A stretch of DNA of 64,000 bases from a virus, in IMG/VR virus record IMGVR_UViG_3300036820_000003, positions 62,001 to 126,000 of that record, one strand, 5' to 3'. Shown here one piece after another: positions 6,507-13,776 of this stretch. Every line of letters starts with the position of its first letter. Position 1 is the first letter of the stretch. The notes under the pieces are model-generated. The model was not told where the DNA came from and ran no database searches. It worked only from the letters and a program-made list of their open reading frames with translations. The translations under genes and the position numbers were made by a program.

Positions 6507-7786
6507 GAGGTTTCCTTCCTTTTCGCCGCGCGATACGCCGCGCGAATGTACACGTACTGACGAGCCAGGGAATAGGCCAGATCCGGCAGAATCAGCACCG
6601 TCGAGGCAATCGCCTTCCAGCCTGCTTTCCGAGCCTGGAACGCCTGTTCCAGAATCACGAGCGCGATCCCGATGAAGTAGTAAGGCGCGTTCACCGGATT
6701 AATCCCGCGCCAGCCGAACAAGTAGAACGACCAGCCGAGGTACACCAGCACCATCGGGGTGGCGAGCATCACAGCGTATGTCAGCACTTGACGAACAATC
6801 TGCTCGCGAGTCACTCGCGTCCAGCCGTACGCTCGCAGGGCGATGAGGGTGCCGTGCTGCCATCGTAGACGCTGGCTGTACCAGTCGCTCACGGTTTCCA
6901 TCACGTCGGTCAGCACCTGGCAGTTGGACGGCGCAACTGTCTTGACTCCGAGCTTCTTCAGTCGCAAGGTCAGCTCGTAGTCCTCGACAATCGAGCGCAC
7001 GTCGTAAACAGCTCCGTCGGGACGACTAGCGCAGACCTGGCGCATGACCCCAACCGGGATGGCCCATCCGGTTCCGCTCAGCACGTCGCACAGCGTCCTG
7101 CGATGCTGATGCCGAGCGAAGCGGGCGAACTCCGCGCGCTGCAACAGTCCCAGCAGGCCACCGCCCCTCCGCCCGTGGAAAGTCGCCCCCACTGCTCCGT
7201 ATCCAGCGTCCAGCCAGCGCAGGGCGTTCCGGATGAAGTTCGCGTCCGGAACCGAGTCGGCATCAAATCCGCATATCACGTCTTCGTCTTCCAGCCACGG
7301 CAGCAGCATCGCGAGACTGCGGTTCAAGTTACCCGCCTTGCGATCCTGATTCCCGATCGTGCACGTGATCGACACCGGGAAGCGCGCCGCCTCCTCGGCC
7401 AGCCCAGGGACGGCGTTGTCGGTGAGGACGTACACCTCATCTGGCTCGCGACTCTGAGTGAGCACCGCGCTGAGAGTCGCGCCCAGCTGCTCCACCTCGT
7501 TGTGAGCCGGAATCAGCACCACGACTTTTCGCGCACGCAGAGGTGACGGCGGCGGGAGAGGCTCACCCGGCACTGCGACTAGATCACAGCTGGTGACGCG
7601 CTCCCACGGCGCACGCTCCGTCACTCGCCTCCGACGCGGTAGCGTCGGAGCCGGAGCCTCCTCCCAGCGAGCACCTTCATCGAACAACTGCTCGAGCTGG
7701 TCAATCTCCGCCTTCACCTCGGGCGGGGGATGCGGCTCCGCGTACACCGGCATCTCAACAGTCGGATCCTGCTCTTCCGCGTTCAT
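6482..7786 (-). CDS. Processive family 2 glycosyltransferase, membrane-bound
   Basis: 434 aa from ATG at 7786 (GAGGAAGGAAAC site); a longer upstream frame reads through the next gene and is rejected. The catalytic core has VVVLIPAHNE, the DAD motif (ICGFDADS), VEDYEL and QRLRWQ, i.e. the D,D,D,QxxRW set of cellulose/hyaluronan-synthase-like enzymes, then two or three membrane helices (LTYAVMLATPMVLVYLGWSF, in part) and a basic C-terminus. It should make or extrude a polysaccharide from a sugar nucleotide. It may alter the host surface against superinfection. It lies with a beta-helix protein and a small membrane protein. Confidence 0.85.
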   Translation of the reverse strand: MNAEEQDPTVEMPVYAEPHPPPEVKAEIDQLEQLFDEGARWEEAPAPTLPRRRRVTERAPWERVTSCDLVAVPGEPLPPPSPLRARKVVVLIPAHNEVEQLGATLSAVLTQSREPDEVYVLTDNAVPGLAEEAARFPVSITCTIGNQDRKAGNLNRSLAMLLPWLEDEDVICGFDADSVPDANFIRNALRWLDAGYGAVGATFHGRRGGGLLGLLQRAEFARFARHQHRRTLCDVLSGTGWAIPVGVMRQVCASRPDGAVYDVRSIVEDYELTLRLKKLGVKTVAPSNCQVLTDVMETVSDWYSQRLRWQHGTLIALRAYGWTRVTREQIVRQVLTYAVMLATPMVLVYLGWSFYLFGWRGINPVNAPYYFIGIALVILEQAFQARKAGWKAIASTVLILPDLAYSLARQYVYIRAAYRAAKRKETSWGAGTSI

Positions 7787-7796
7787 GTTTCCTTCC

Positions 7797-8174
7797 TCAC
7801 AGCAGGCTCGGGTTGCGCCTTTGCTGTAAATACAGCATACCACGCCCAGCCGGCGCGAAGCGTCGGCCGAGGGCTCGGGGGGCTTCAATTGCAACTGGAA
7901 AACAGCCGCGTAAACAGCCACCCGCTTCTCGACTCCGGAGCATCCCAGCGAAAATCTCGTCCGGATCATCCACCGGATATGCCGGACTGACGGAGTATCC
8001 CCAGGCGGACGCCGCCATCCCCTCCAGAACTACCGGATCCTCCCGGGATCCGGCGTCCAGCTCCTCGCGCACTCGCCTGTCCATCCAGGTCACGGCCTCA
8101 ACCCAGCGTTCACTGGTGACGACTTCGAGGGGAGGAGAATCCGGGTCCGGCATCCCACGCCACAGCCAGCTCAT
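7797..8174 (-). CDS. Hypothetical protein (125 aa)
   Basis: Starts at 8174 with AAGGAGACTCGGA. N-terminal part is Trp/Glu-rich (SERWVEAVTWMDRRVREEL). Its last third contains the GCGTAAACAGC site (7908) and the CAATTG repeat (7877), so the C-terminal residues may reflect regulatory DNA rather than protein function. The phrase VEAVTW also occurs in the product of 9411-9698. No family recognised. Confidence 0.6.
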   Translation of the reverse strand: MSWLWRGMPDPDSPPLEVVTSERWVEAVTWMDRRVREELDAGSREDPVVLEGMAASAWGYSVSPAYPVDDPDEIFAGMLRSREAGGCLRGCFPVAIEAPRALGRRFAPAGRGMLYLQQRRNPSLL

Positions 8175-8196
8175 TCCGAGTCTCCTTCTTCCTCGC

Positions 8197-8463
8197 TCAG
8201 GTGAGCGGACGCGGGGACGGGGGGATGTGAGGAGGAGGAGGGACCTCCAACAGGGGAGCGGGGCTCGAAAGTGTATTCGAGTCCAGCATCACCTCCTCCG
8301 TCACCCGAATCAGCCTGATTCGAGTTCCGTTCCGGGTGGCGCGCGCGAGCGTCTCGTCGAAGCGCGTGCGAGCCCGTCGCTCCGACGAGCTGACCGGCAG
8401 GCGAATCAGCCGTCGCCATCCGCCGGGCACCTCCTCACGCAGCTCAAAGCGCTCAGTTCTCAT
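8197..8463 (-). CDS. Hypothetical protein, paralogue of the next gene upstream (88 aa)
   Basis: Begins MRTERFELREEVPGGW and contains RTRFDETLARATRNGTRI then RVTEEVML. The same order (FEIQQRF, a Trp/Arg strand, a basic helix, AVRVTEEVL) occurs in the C-terminal half of the product of 8453-8923, so the two are tandem paralogues. The genes overlap by 11 bp. The tail is Pro-rich. Function unknown. Confidence 0.6.
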   Translation of the reverse strand: MRTERFELREEVPGGWRRLIRLPVSSSERRARTRFDETLARATRNGTRIRLIRVTEEVMLDSNTLSSPAPLLEVPPPPHIPPSPRPLT

Positions 8464-8923
8464 ATTCCGTCAGCACCTCCTCCGTCACGCGCACCGCGCG
8501 CAGCGCTCCCGTTCCCGACCGCGCGAGCCAGCCCTCCGCCAGTTCCTCGCGAACGCGAGCCAGCTCTCGCAGGGCGTCCTCCGGCTTCCAGGTCACTGAG
8601 CGTGTGAAGGTGAACCACTCCCCGTCCGGTTCGAAGCGCTGCTGGATTTCGAAACGCGTCGAAAATGTTTTCGAACGAAGGACGCGCTCAGCCGCCTCGC
8701 GTATGCGAGTGAGCTCCTCCGGAGGCGTCGCCGAGGCGACGATCTGACGCGGGCAGATGTGAGATGCGGACCAGGTGATGAGATCCTCCAGCCAGGTAGC
8801 GTCACCGCGCGGATCTCCGAACACGTGAGTGACGCCGCACACCACGTGTCGCACCTCCACGTCGCCTTCGGCATTCAGACCTGTCACGTGGAAGGCGCGG
8901 AAGTTGACCGTCACAGGAACCAC
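8453..8923 (-). CDS. Hypothetical protein (156 aa) with duplicated C-terminal module
   Basis: GTG start at 8923, GAGG upstream. N-terminal half is beta-rich (VTVNFRAFHVTGLN). The C-terminal half (STRFEIQQRF to VRVTEEVL) resembles the neighbouring 88-aa protein. Contains the 16-bp dyad at 8659-8674. No known domain. Confidence 0.6.
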   Translation of the reverse strand: MVPVTVNFRAFHVTGLNAEGDVEVRHVVCGVTHVFGDPRGDATWLEDLITWSASHICPRQIVASATPPEELTRIREAAERVLRSKTFSTRFEIQQRFEPDGEWFTFTRSVTWKPEDALRELARVREELAEGWLARSGTGALRAVRVTEEVLTEYEN

Positions 8924-9189
8924 ACCTCGCCTTCCGTCTGACCCGCAGGGGTCGCGCGGGTGAGACGGAGCTGATCGCCGGAGGATAGCTCGGCTTCGAG
9001 TTTCCCGGCGCGAGACAGAGCACGATTAACCGCCTGGGTGATTCCCCAGCCGTTCAGCTCCTGCAGAGCCTGCAGACCGCGCAGACCCTCCCCGTCCAGC
9101 ACGACCGTCACGCGACGCTCGCGAGAGGAATCCCCGCCGTCGCCGCCGATCTGCTCGGACGGGAAATCGGGATCAGTACTTGCGATCAT
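8911..9189 (-). CDS. Ribbon-helix-helix-like small protein (92 aa)
   Basis: ATG at 9189 has GGGAGGAAC upstream. The middle reads RRVTVVLDGEGLRGLQAL then NGWGITQAVNRALSRAGKLE, a strand-helix-helix typical of CopG/RHH DNA-binding domains, with a short C-terminal beta extension (GDQLRLTRA). It could be a regulator recognising one of the dispersed palindromes in this arm, although nothing here proves it. Confidence 0.6.
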   Translation of the reverse strand: MIASTDPDFPSEQIGGDGGDSSRERRVTVVLDGEGLRGLQALQELNGWGITQAVNRALSRAGKLEAELSSGDQLRLTRATPAGQTEGEVWFL

Positions 9190-9418
9190 GCAGTTCCTCC
9201 CGGGCGGGATTCGATTGCATCTGCGTCCTTTCATCTTCGGGCGCTAGAATGATGCAGCAGCGCTCACCCGCAGGACCCGTCACGTCCAGCGTCCAGCCGT
9301 CCTCGCGAACTCGCATCTCCTCCCTGACGACCGTCACGTCGGAGGGAAGCACCGACTCCACGTAAACAGCTATTCGTCTAGCGAACTCGTAGTTCGGATC
9401 CGAATTCGGCTCAGGCAT
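9173..9418 (-). CDS. Hypothetical protein (81 aa)
   Basis: ATG at 9418. Sequence YEFARRIAVYVESVLPSDV followed by a beta-rich C-terminal half (DGWTLDVTGPAGERCCIIL). A one-mismatch GCGTAAACAGC site at 9360 lies in the codons for AVYVES. Overlaps both neighbours by a few bases. Function unknown. Confidence 0.6.
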   Translation of the reverse strand: MPEPNSDPNYEFARRIAVYVESVLPSDVTVVREEMRVREDGWTLDVTGPAGERCCIILAPEDERTQMQSNPAREELHDRKY

Positions 9419-9698
9419 CTGAATCTGACTCCTTGTCGGGGACGTTCCTCGAACCCTGGAAACGGGGCGCGTAAACAGCAGGCTGGAAGAAGAGGGACGG
9501 AGCGTCGAAAACAGTTTCGAAGTGGGGCGGGGCGAGGGTGAGCGTGAGACCGGTGATGCAGCCGAAGCGCAGGATGTCGGCGATGTTCGGATTCTGATTC
9601 GGAATTCCGAGCCAGGTGACGGCCTCGACGCGACGACCTCGGAATAGGGCTCCGGGACGGGGGACTGGACGAGGGATGTAGTTGAGAGTGAGCTGCAT
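9411..9698 (-). CDS. Hypothetical protein (95 aa)
   Basis: Start at 9698 (MQLTLNYIPRPVPRPG) overlaps the stop of the upstream 40-aa gene as TGATG. Contains RRVEAVTWLGIPNQNPN. The region holds a 16-bp dyad (9505) and a GCGTAAACAGC site (9469), which together shape its C-terminus. No family recognised. Confidence 0.55.
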   Translation of the reverse strand: MQLTLNYIPRPVPRPGALFRGRRVEAVTWLGIPNQNPNIADILRFGCITGLTLTLAPPHFETVFDAPSLFFQPAVYAPRFQGSRNVPDKESDSDA

Positions 9699-9820
9699 CA
9701 GCGAGTCGGACCCCCTAGGACGATTAGCGCGACTGTGATGAGCAGCTCCGTCAGCAAGAATCCGAGCATCAGCCACATGAGCGCCCAGGCCAGGACGTTG
9801 ACAACGCGCAGGATTCGCAT
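9698..9820 (-). CDS. Tiny single-pass membrane protein (40 aa)
   Basis: Read from the gap between genes: ATG at 9820, 40 codons, stop overlapping the next start (TGATG). The product is almost one hydrophobic helix (NVLAWALMWLMLGFLL and LLITVALIVLGG). It follows another small membrane protein gene immediately. Such tiny membrane peptides in phages often modulate host envelope or lysis; role here unknown. Confidence 0.55.
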   Translation of the reverse strand: MRILRVVNVLAWALMWLMLGFLLTELLITVALIVLGGPTR

Positions 9821-10035
9821 CACACGCATCCGGTCACCGCCAGCGCCCCGAGGGCCAGAATCAGGAACCACACCGCGAGAGTCACCGAGGCCCAGCGAAC
9901 CTGTGAGGAGTGACGCAGGGCGCGCGGGTAGCAGCGCAGCCAGTTGAGAGCGAAGATCACCCGGAAGCGGAAGTGAAGAACATGTGAACGGGTGAGGGAG
10001 CGCGGGAGGGGGGTTTTCGAACTAGTGTTCGGCAT
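9820..10035 (-). CDS. Small membrane protein (71 aa)
   Basis: ATG at 10035 with GAGGAGGCCGGA upstream. Basic N-terminal half, then a C-terminal transmembrane helix (VTLAVWFLILALGALAV). A LexA-box-like dyad (10017-10032) covers the first codons. The gene adjoins the 40-aa membrane protein gene. Confidence 0.6.
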   Translation of the reverse strand: MPNTSSKTPLPRSLTRSHVLHFRFRVIFALNWLRCYPRALRHSSQVRWASVTLAVWFLILALGALAVTGCV

Positions 10036-10205
10036 AATTCCGGCCTCCTCAAACGTCGACGCGGGACGTCCTTGTAGCCGAAAATCCGAGCGCGATCTTC
10101 CGAAGTCAGAGGGGCGGCCACTGTCTTGCGATAACGTCGCGCCGCGCGACGTTCGCTGATGCGAGTCGGGGTGATTCGCCACCAGACTTCACGCAGTACT
10201 GACAT
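9957..10205 (-). CDS. Small basic protein (82 aa)
   Basis: ATG at 10205 (MSVLREVWWRITPTRISERR), GGAG upstream. Strongly basic, with DRARIFGYKDVPRRRLRR. It overlaps the next gene by 79 bp in another frame, so its true end may be uncertain. No family recognised. Confidence 0.45.
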   Translation of the reverse strand: MSVLREVWWRITPTRISERRAARRYRKTVAAPLTSEDRARIFGYKDVPRRRLRRPELCRTLVRKPPSRAPSPVHMFFTSASG

Positions 10206-10404
10206 GCGCGGCTCCGGGAAGGATGACGGTCCAGCCGTCGCGCGAGGTGTGCCGGACGCTGACCTCGCCGCCCGCAGGGGAGCAAGTGACGACGGGGACG
10301 TCGATTCCCGGTCGCATGGCGGTGTTCACCATGTCGATGGCGGTGTCCTCGGGGATGTAAACTGCCATCGCCGTGACGGCCTGATCCGCGGTCATTTCAT
10401 TCAT
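10189..10404 (-). CDS. Hypothetical protein (71 aa)
   Basis: ATG at 10404 is preceded by four GGAA units, a very strong ribosome-binding stretch. Sequence MNEMTADQAVTAMAVYIPED, then a beta-rich end (GGEVSVRHTSRDGWTVILPG). It is the first gene after the terminator hairpins of the secreted-protein unit. Function unknown. Confidence 0.6.
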   Translation of the reverse strand: MNEMTADQAVTAMAVYIPEDTAIDMVNTAMRPGIDVPVVTCSPAGGEVSVRHTSRDGWTVILPGAAHVSTA

Positions 10405-10451
10405 TCCTTCCTTCCTTCCTTCCTTTTCCTCCGGGTTCGATTCCTCAAAGC

Positions 10452-10490
10452 CCCGCTGGGCGGACGACGGGCGGTCGAGTTCCCAGCGGG
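10452..10490 (-). terminator. Second hairpin after the secreted-protein gene
   Basis: CCCGCTGGG (10452-10460) and CCCAGCGGG (10482-10490) form a perfect 9-bp stem with a 21-nt loop. Together with the hairpin at 10500-10527 it forms a double stop after the secreted-protein gene. No T-tract. Confidence 0.5.
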
Positions 10491-10499
10491 ACGTTCAGG

Positions 10500-10527
10500 G
10501 TCCGACCGGGACCCGCCCCGGTCGGAC
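10500..10527 (-). terminator. Hairpin after the secreted-protein gene
   Basis: GTCCGACCGGG (10500-10510) and CCCGGTCGGAC (10517-10527) form an 11-bp perfect stem with a 6-nt loop, 8 bp after the stop codon of the secreted protein on the minus strand. GC-rich stems without long T-tracts are common as terminators in actinobacteria. Confidence 0.7.
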
Positions 10528-10535
10528 GTTGGGGG

Positions 10536-11510
10536 TTAGGAGGAGGCGCTGCCCTCGTTGATGCTGAAGGAGTTGCCGGTGATGGCGCTGGGCTCCATCG
10601 TGATCTGGCTCGCTCCGTTGATGGTGTTCGCCTGGACGAGCAGCTCGCCGCCGATCAGCCGATTACGGATGCTGCCGTTGTAGTTGTCAAAGGTCGCGTT
10701 GCTGAACGTGACCAGGGGGAGGTCTGCGGGTGCGGTCAGATTGGGCGCGTTGGTGTTGTCCGCCCCGATGGCCGCCTCGAAGAAGTTCTCGGCGTTGACC
10801 CGCTCGGTGTACTGCAACTCCTTGACGAAAGTGCCCGAGGTGTTGTAGATGTCCACCGTGTACTGGATGAAGTGACGCTTCCCGGCGGGGGAGTAGTACG
10901 CGTCGAGAGTTACGGTGTCCCCCACGACGAGCGAGGTCTCGTCGACCGACGGCTGGACCTGATTGCCGGTGAACACGTAAGTGTCCGGGTCGCTGCCGGT
11001 GGCGATGCTGTTGACCCCCGTGGCGGAAGCGCCCAGTTCAGCGCCCGCCAGCTGAACGGCGGAGCCGGAGCGCAGGTTCGTCGAGCCCGGGTCGGTGACG
11101 ATGACGCCATCCTGACTGCAAGGGTCGCTGCCGGTGGCGTTCTCAGTCAGATCGCCGTATGCGCCCAGCACCTCGAACTGACCGCCCAGGAACGTGACGC
11201 CGAGCTGCGCGGCCACGTTGTCGTCGTCGTCGCACAGCTCGACGCCGGTCGCGCCGGGATAGCTGCTGTCCAGGGCGTTGTTCAGATGCATCATCGCGGC
11301 AGTGATCTTGAATGTGGCGTGTGCGTCCCTGAGGTGCCAGTTGTCCCAGTGCTCCACGTACAGGCCGGCCTCACCGGTGACGTTGCTGCTAGGACCGACG
11401 ACGGGAGCCGCGCTGGCCGCCGGAGCGAGGAAAGCCGAACCGCCGAGAGCCGCGACTGCGACGCCGGAGGCGATCAGCCTTGAGCGCCTGTTGTTGTACT
11501 TGCTGGACAC
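10536..11510 (-). CDS. Secreted beta-rich protein with Sec signal peptide
   Basis: 324 aa. GTG at 11510 follows GGAAGGAC. The N-terminus is a Sec signal: basic KYNNRRSR, a hydrophobic core (LIASGVAVAALGGSAFL) and a signal-peptidase-I-like site PAASAA-AP near residue 35. The mature part is acidic, Asn/Thr/Gly-rich and beta-like, without recognised domain or anchor. It is a self-contained unit: a strong hairpin lies upstream (11575-11611) and two downstream. This is how morons are arranged. It may be released by infected cells or act at the host surface (inference). Confidence 0.75.
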   Translation of the reverse strand: MSSKYNNRRSRLIASGVAVAALGGSAFLAPAASAAPVVGPSSNVTGEAGLYVEHWDNWHLRDAHATFKITAAMMHLNNALDSSYPGATGVELCDDDDNVAAQLGVTFLGGQFEVLGAYGDLTENATGSDPCSQDGVIVTDPGSTNLRSGSAVQLAGAELGASATGVNSIATGSDPDTYVFTGNQVQPSVDETSLVVGDTVTLDAYYSPAGKRHFIQYTVDIYNTSGTFVKELQYTERVNAENFFEAAIGADNTNAPNLTAPADLPLVTFSNATFDNYNGSIRNRLIGGELLVQANTINGASQITMEPSAITGNSFSINEGSASS

Positions 11511-11532
11511 GGATGTCCTTCCTACGTTGGAA

Positions 11533-11552
11533 GGGCTTGCGGCCGCAAGCCC
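11533..11552. repeat. 20-bp perfect palindrome in the secreted-protein leader
   Basis: GGGCTTGCGG followed by CCGCAAGCCC, no spacer. It lies 23 bp upstream of the GTG start, just before the GGAAGGAC ribosome site. In RNA it would form a leader hairpin; in DNA it could be an operator. Confidence 0.6.
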
Positions 11553-11574
11553 ATGCGTAAAACCTACAGCATAC

Positions 11575-11611
11575 GACCGCGCGCCGCAACCTTTTGATGC
11601 GGTGCGCGGTC
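11575..11611 (-). terminator. Terminator after the VWA gene
   Basis: 13-bp arms (11575-11587 and 11599-11611) with one mismatch and a loop containing AAAAGG start 6 bp after the VWA stop codon. A TTTT follows about 20 nt further on the minus strand. It separates the RiPP/VWA transcription unit from the secreted protein. Confidence 0.7.
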
Positions 11612-11617
11612 AGTCGG

Positions 11618-12397
11618 CTATGCCTGAGTGGGAACCACCGCGAGCGCCATGTCCTCGGCTACCTCACGGTAGTTGGACACCCGGTCGAAGTAGTAGGCGT
11701 GAATCCAGGAGTGAGTCTTGGCGATTTCGACGTACTGGCTGTACGCCTCCTTGCCGGTGCCGTCGCCCAGGATGCCGACGGCCCACACCTCATCCCACTC
11801 GCCGTGGGAGCCGAGACCGTTCTTGAGCGTCGCCTGGGCGAGATACGCCTGGAATGCCTGCGCGTCGGCTAGCGCGCCGTCGGACAGGAGGATCCGAGCG
11901 CGAACCGGACGCTCGGCACGATGGGTGCTCCCGAACTCCGACATGTAGTGCGCGTCGCCGGCGCGGATAGCCGCCATGATCTCGGTTCCGCCCTGCGGCT
12001 TGCCGTCCTTGAAGTACTTAGCGACGAACGCCTGCATCTTCTCGTCGAAGTTGGAGGAGTTCAGATCGCCGTCGTCGTCCCCCTCCCCGATAGGGCAGAA
12101 GATGTTGCTGAACGGGTAGGTGTAGACTCCGCCCTTGTCGTCGTCGCCGTCGGACTGCTCGGCGGCAGCCTGGCTGTCCAGCTGCTCGAAGGGAATGATG
12201 ATCTCTCGCAGCGCCGCCACCTGCACATCGTAGGTGTTGACCGAGGAGTCGCTGGCCCAGGGCCAGCCTTCGGACTCCGACACGTCGAAGTAGATCTCCG
12301 GCTCTACCTCCCGAGGTCCGGTGAGCAGCGGTACGATGCGCTCGCGCGGAGTGCGATCCGGCCCGCCGGTCGGTGTTTCCGTTCTGGTGATTAGCAC
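11618..12397 (-). CDS. VWA-domain (MIDAS) protein
   Basis: 259 aa from GTG 12397 (GGAAGGAAGAGC site). It has the metal-ion-dependent adhesion site of von Willebrand A domains: DVSES (residues 38-42, DxSxS), a Thr in GGTEI (about 138) and an Asp in LLSDGAL (about 171). The order and the acidic insert resemble TerY-like cytosolic VWA proteins. No signal peptide. It is the gene after the FxsB-like maturase; VWA proteins recur in predicted actinobacterial conflict systems that also use Fxs RiPPs, so a shared system is plausible but not shown. Confidence 0.75.
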   Translation of the reverse strand: MLITRTETPTGGPDRTPRERIVPLLTGPREVEPEIYFDVSESEGWPWASDSSVNTYDVQVAALREIIIPFEQLDSQAAAEQSDGDDDKGGVYTYPFSNIFCPIGEGDDDGDLNSSNFDEKMQAFVAKYFKDGKPQGGTEIMAAIRAGDAHYMSEFGSTHRAERPVRARILLSDGALADAQAFQAYLAQATLKNGLGSHGEWDEVWAVGILGDGTGKEAYSQYVEIAKTHSWIHAYYFDRVSNYREVAEDMALAVVPTQA

Positions 12398-12479
12398 GCT
12401 CTTCCTTCCGTAAACCCTCTGTGTGGGGGCGTGTGCGTAAACAGCCTACAGCCGCCGACTTCGCGATGCAAGGGGCAGG

Positions 12480-13703
12480 CTAAGGGAGCGACGGCAGCGT
12501 GACGCCCGCCTCCTGCAGACGGGTTTTGATGTGATTGATCAGATGATACAGATCCCTGCAGTAAACGGACGGATTGTCGAATGATCCGACTCCGTTCTCG
12601 GTCGTCATGTAGCGATTCGGATAGTAGCCTCCTCCGCACACGTCGAAGACGGGACAAGTCTGGCAGACGGCTGACGGAGCGGGAGGCGTGTACCCCGGAT
12701 GGAGGGCTATCTGGTCAAGGGTGGAGGTTCGAACTGAGAGACCTGTGGCGGAGCCTCCGTCCGCTGTGGAGCGGAGAGCGTCCAGCAACTCGGCGGAGCC
12801 GTCGGCGTTCACCGCGAGGGAACGAGATCGAGGCGGAGGGCCGATGAAGCCGGCGCGCACATCGCGTCCCAGCAGACGACTGATGATGATGCGGAAGAGG
12901 CGGATCTGAGGGGCTCCCGGATCCAGGTACCAGGCGTCGAAAATATTTTCGAGCCAATCAGACGTCCCTGCGGCAGGAGGGCGATCCCATGTCTTCAGGC
13001 GAGGCAGCAGATCCAGCATCGGCGGGGACTGCGAGCGCAGGAACCTGTACGTCTCCACGGGATCGGAGTCGAGATTGACCACCGCCAGCAGACCCCCGTA
13101 ACTGGAAGTCCAGCGCGGGGAGCGCAGCAGGGCGAGGGCGTCCAGAACCTGAGACGTCGAGGAGGATCCGCTTTTGAAGGGACGATGCGAATTCTGGGCG
13201 TCGTTGCCGTCCAGGCTCACGCCGAAGCGAATCCCGGCTGGCGCGAGCGTCGTCAGCATGTCCTCGGTGAGGAGCGTCGCGTTGGTCTGCATGCTGAAGG
13301 TGAGAGTGGTTCCGGGGGGCGCCTCCGCTTTGAACGCGCTGACGATGTCGAGGATGCGAGCGGGACCCGCCAGCAGCGGCTCGCCTCCGTGCAGGATGAC
13401 GCGGAAGCGAGGGACGCTGTGGGAGCGCAGGTAGGTGCCCAGACGCGCCGCGAGGGTCAGGTAGATCGAGGGGGATATGAATCTGGGCTGGACGAGCCAG
13501 CTAGTATCCGCGAGGGAGTACATGTAGCAGTAATCGCAGTCCAGATTGCAGCGCGACGCTATCTTGAGCACAAGCTCGCTAAATATCGGAGTTGAAGGGG
13601 GTGTCGGGACTGATCTTCGACTGGAAGAGGGAATCAGGGGCTGAGTCGTTTTCGTCTCTGATCGCGTTGTTGAAGGGGTAGATATCCGGGCTGTCGCTTC
13701 CAC
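12480..13703 (-). CDS. FxsB-like radical SAM/SPASM peptide maturase
   Basis: 407 aa. The radical SAM triad CNLDCDYC is at residues 52-59, followed by the family phrase ADTSWLVQPR, HGGEPLLAG, QTNATLL, GVSLDG, and PPMLDLL. The C-terminus has SPASM-type cysteines (CQTCPVFDVCGGGYY, then PSVYCRDLYHLI). This layout is that of FxsB enzymes, which crosslink Phe side chains in FxSxx-COOH peptides to form cyclophanes. The GTG at 13703 has a strong GGAGGAG site but gives a Thr/Pro/Ser-rich N-terminus overlapping the precursor gene by 125 bp; a start at GTG 13571, coupled to the precursor stop, is the alternative. Partner: the 57-aa peptide at 13579-13752. Confidence 0.88.
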   Translation of the reverse strand: MEATARISTPSTTRSETKTTQPLIPSSSRRSVPTPPSTPIFSELVLKIASRCNLDCDYCYMYSLADTSWLVQPRFISPSIYLTLAARLGTYLRSHSVPRFRVILHGGEPLLAGPARILDIVSAFKAEAPPGTTLTFSMQTNATLLTEDMLTTLAPAGIRFGVSLDGNDAQNSHRPFKSGSSSTSQVLDALALLRSPRWTSSYGGLLAVVNLDSDPVETYRFLRSQSPPMLDLLPRLKTWDRPPAAGTSDWLENIFDAWYLDPGAPQIRLFRIIISRLLGRDVRAGFIGPPPRSRSLAVNADGSAELLDALRSTADGGSATGLSVRTSTLDQIALHPGYTPPAPSAVCQTCPVFDVCGGGYYPNRYMTTENGVGSFDNPSVYCRDLYHLINHIKTRLQEAGVTLPSLP

Positions 13704-13752
13704 AAGAGGTCTCCTCCAGGATGACGGCGAGGGGGGTGATGGCGATGGGCAT
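13579..13752 (-). CDS. RiPP precursor, FxSxx-COOH type, with three repeats
   Basis: 57 aa, ATG at 13752, GAAAGG site 10 nt upstream. Leader-like N-terminus MPIAITPLAVILEETSCGS. Then three repeats: SPD-IYPFNNAI (21-31), APD-SLFQSKI (38-47), SPD-TPFNSDI (48-57). The peptide ends exactly in F-N-S-D-I, the FxSxx-COOH signature of FxsA substrates of FxsB-type radical SAM enzymes. Usual FxsA peptides have one C-terminal site; here the motif recurs, suggesting up to three crosslinks (inference). It lies 24 bp after the phosphoesterase stop and overlaps the maturase gene. The repeats are in this frame only, which supports genuine coding. Confidence 0.85.
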   Translation of the reverse strand: MPIAITPLAVILEETSCGSDSPDIYPFNNAIRDENDSAPDSLFQSKISPDTPFNSDI

Positions 13753-13776
13753 GAGACGGCTGCCTTTCGTTGCGGG

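Noticed and set aside
10872-11483. 203-codon rightward frame
   Set aside because: Antisense to the secreted protein, which has signal peptide, ribosome site and terminator.
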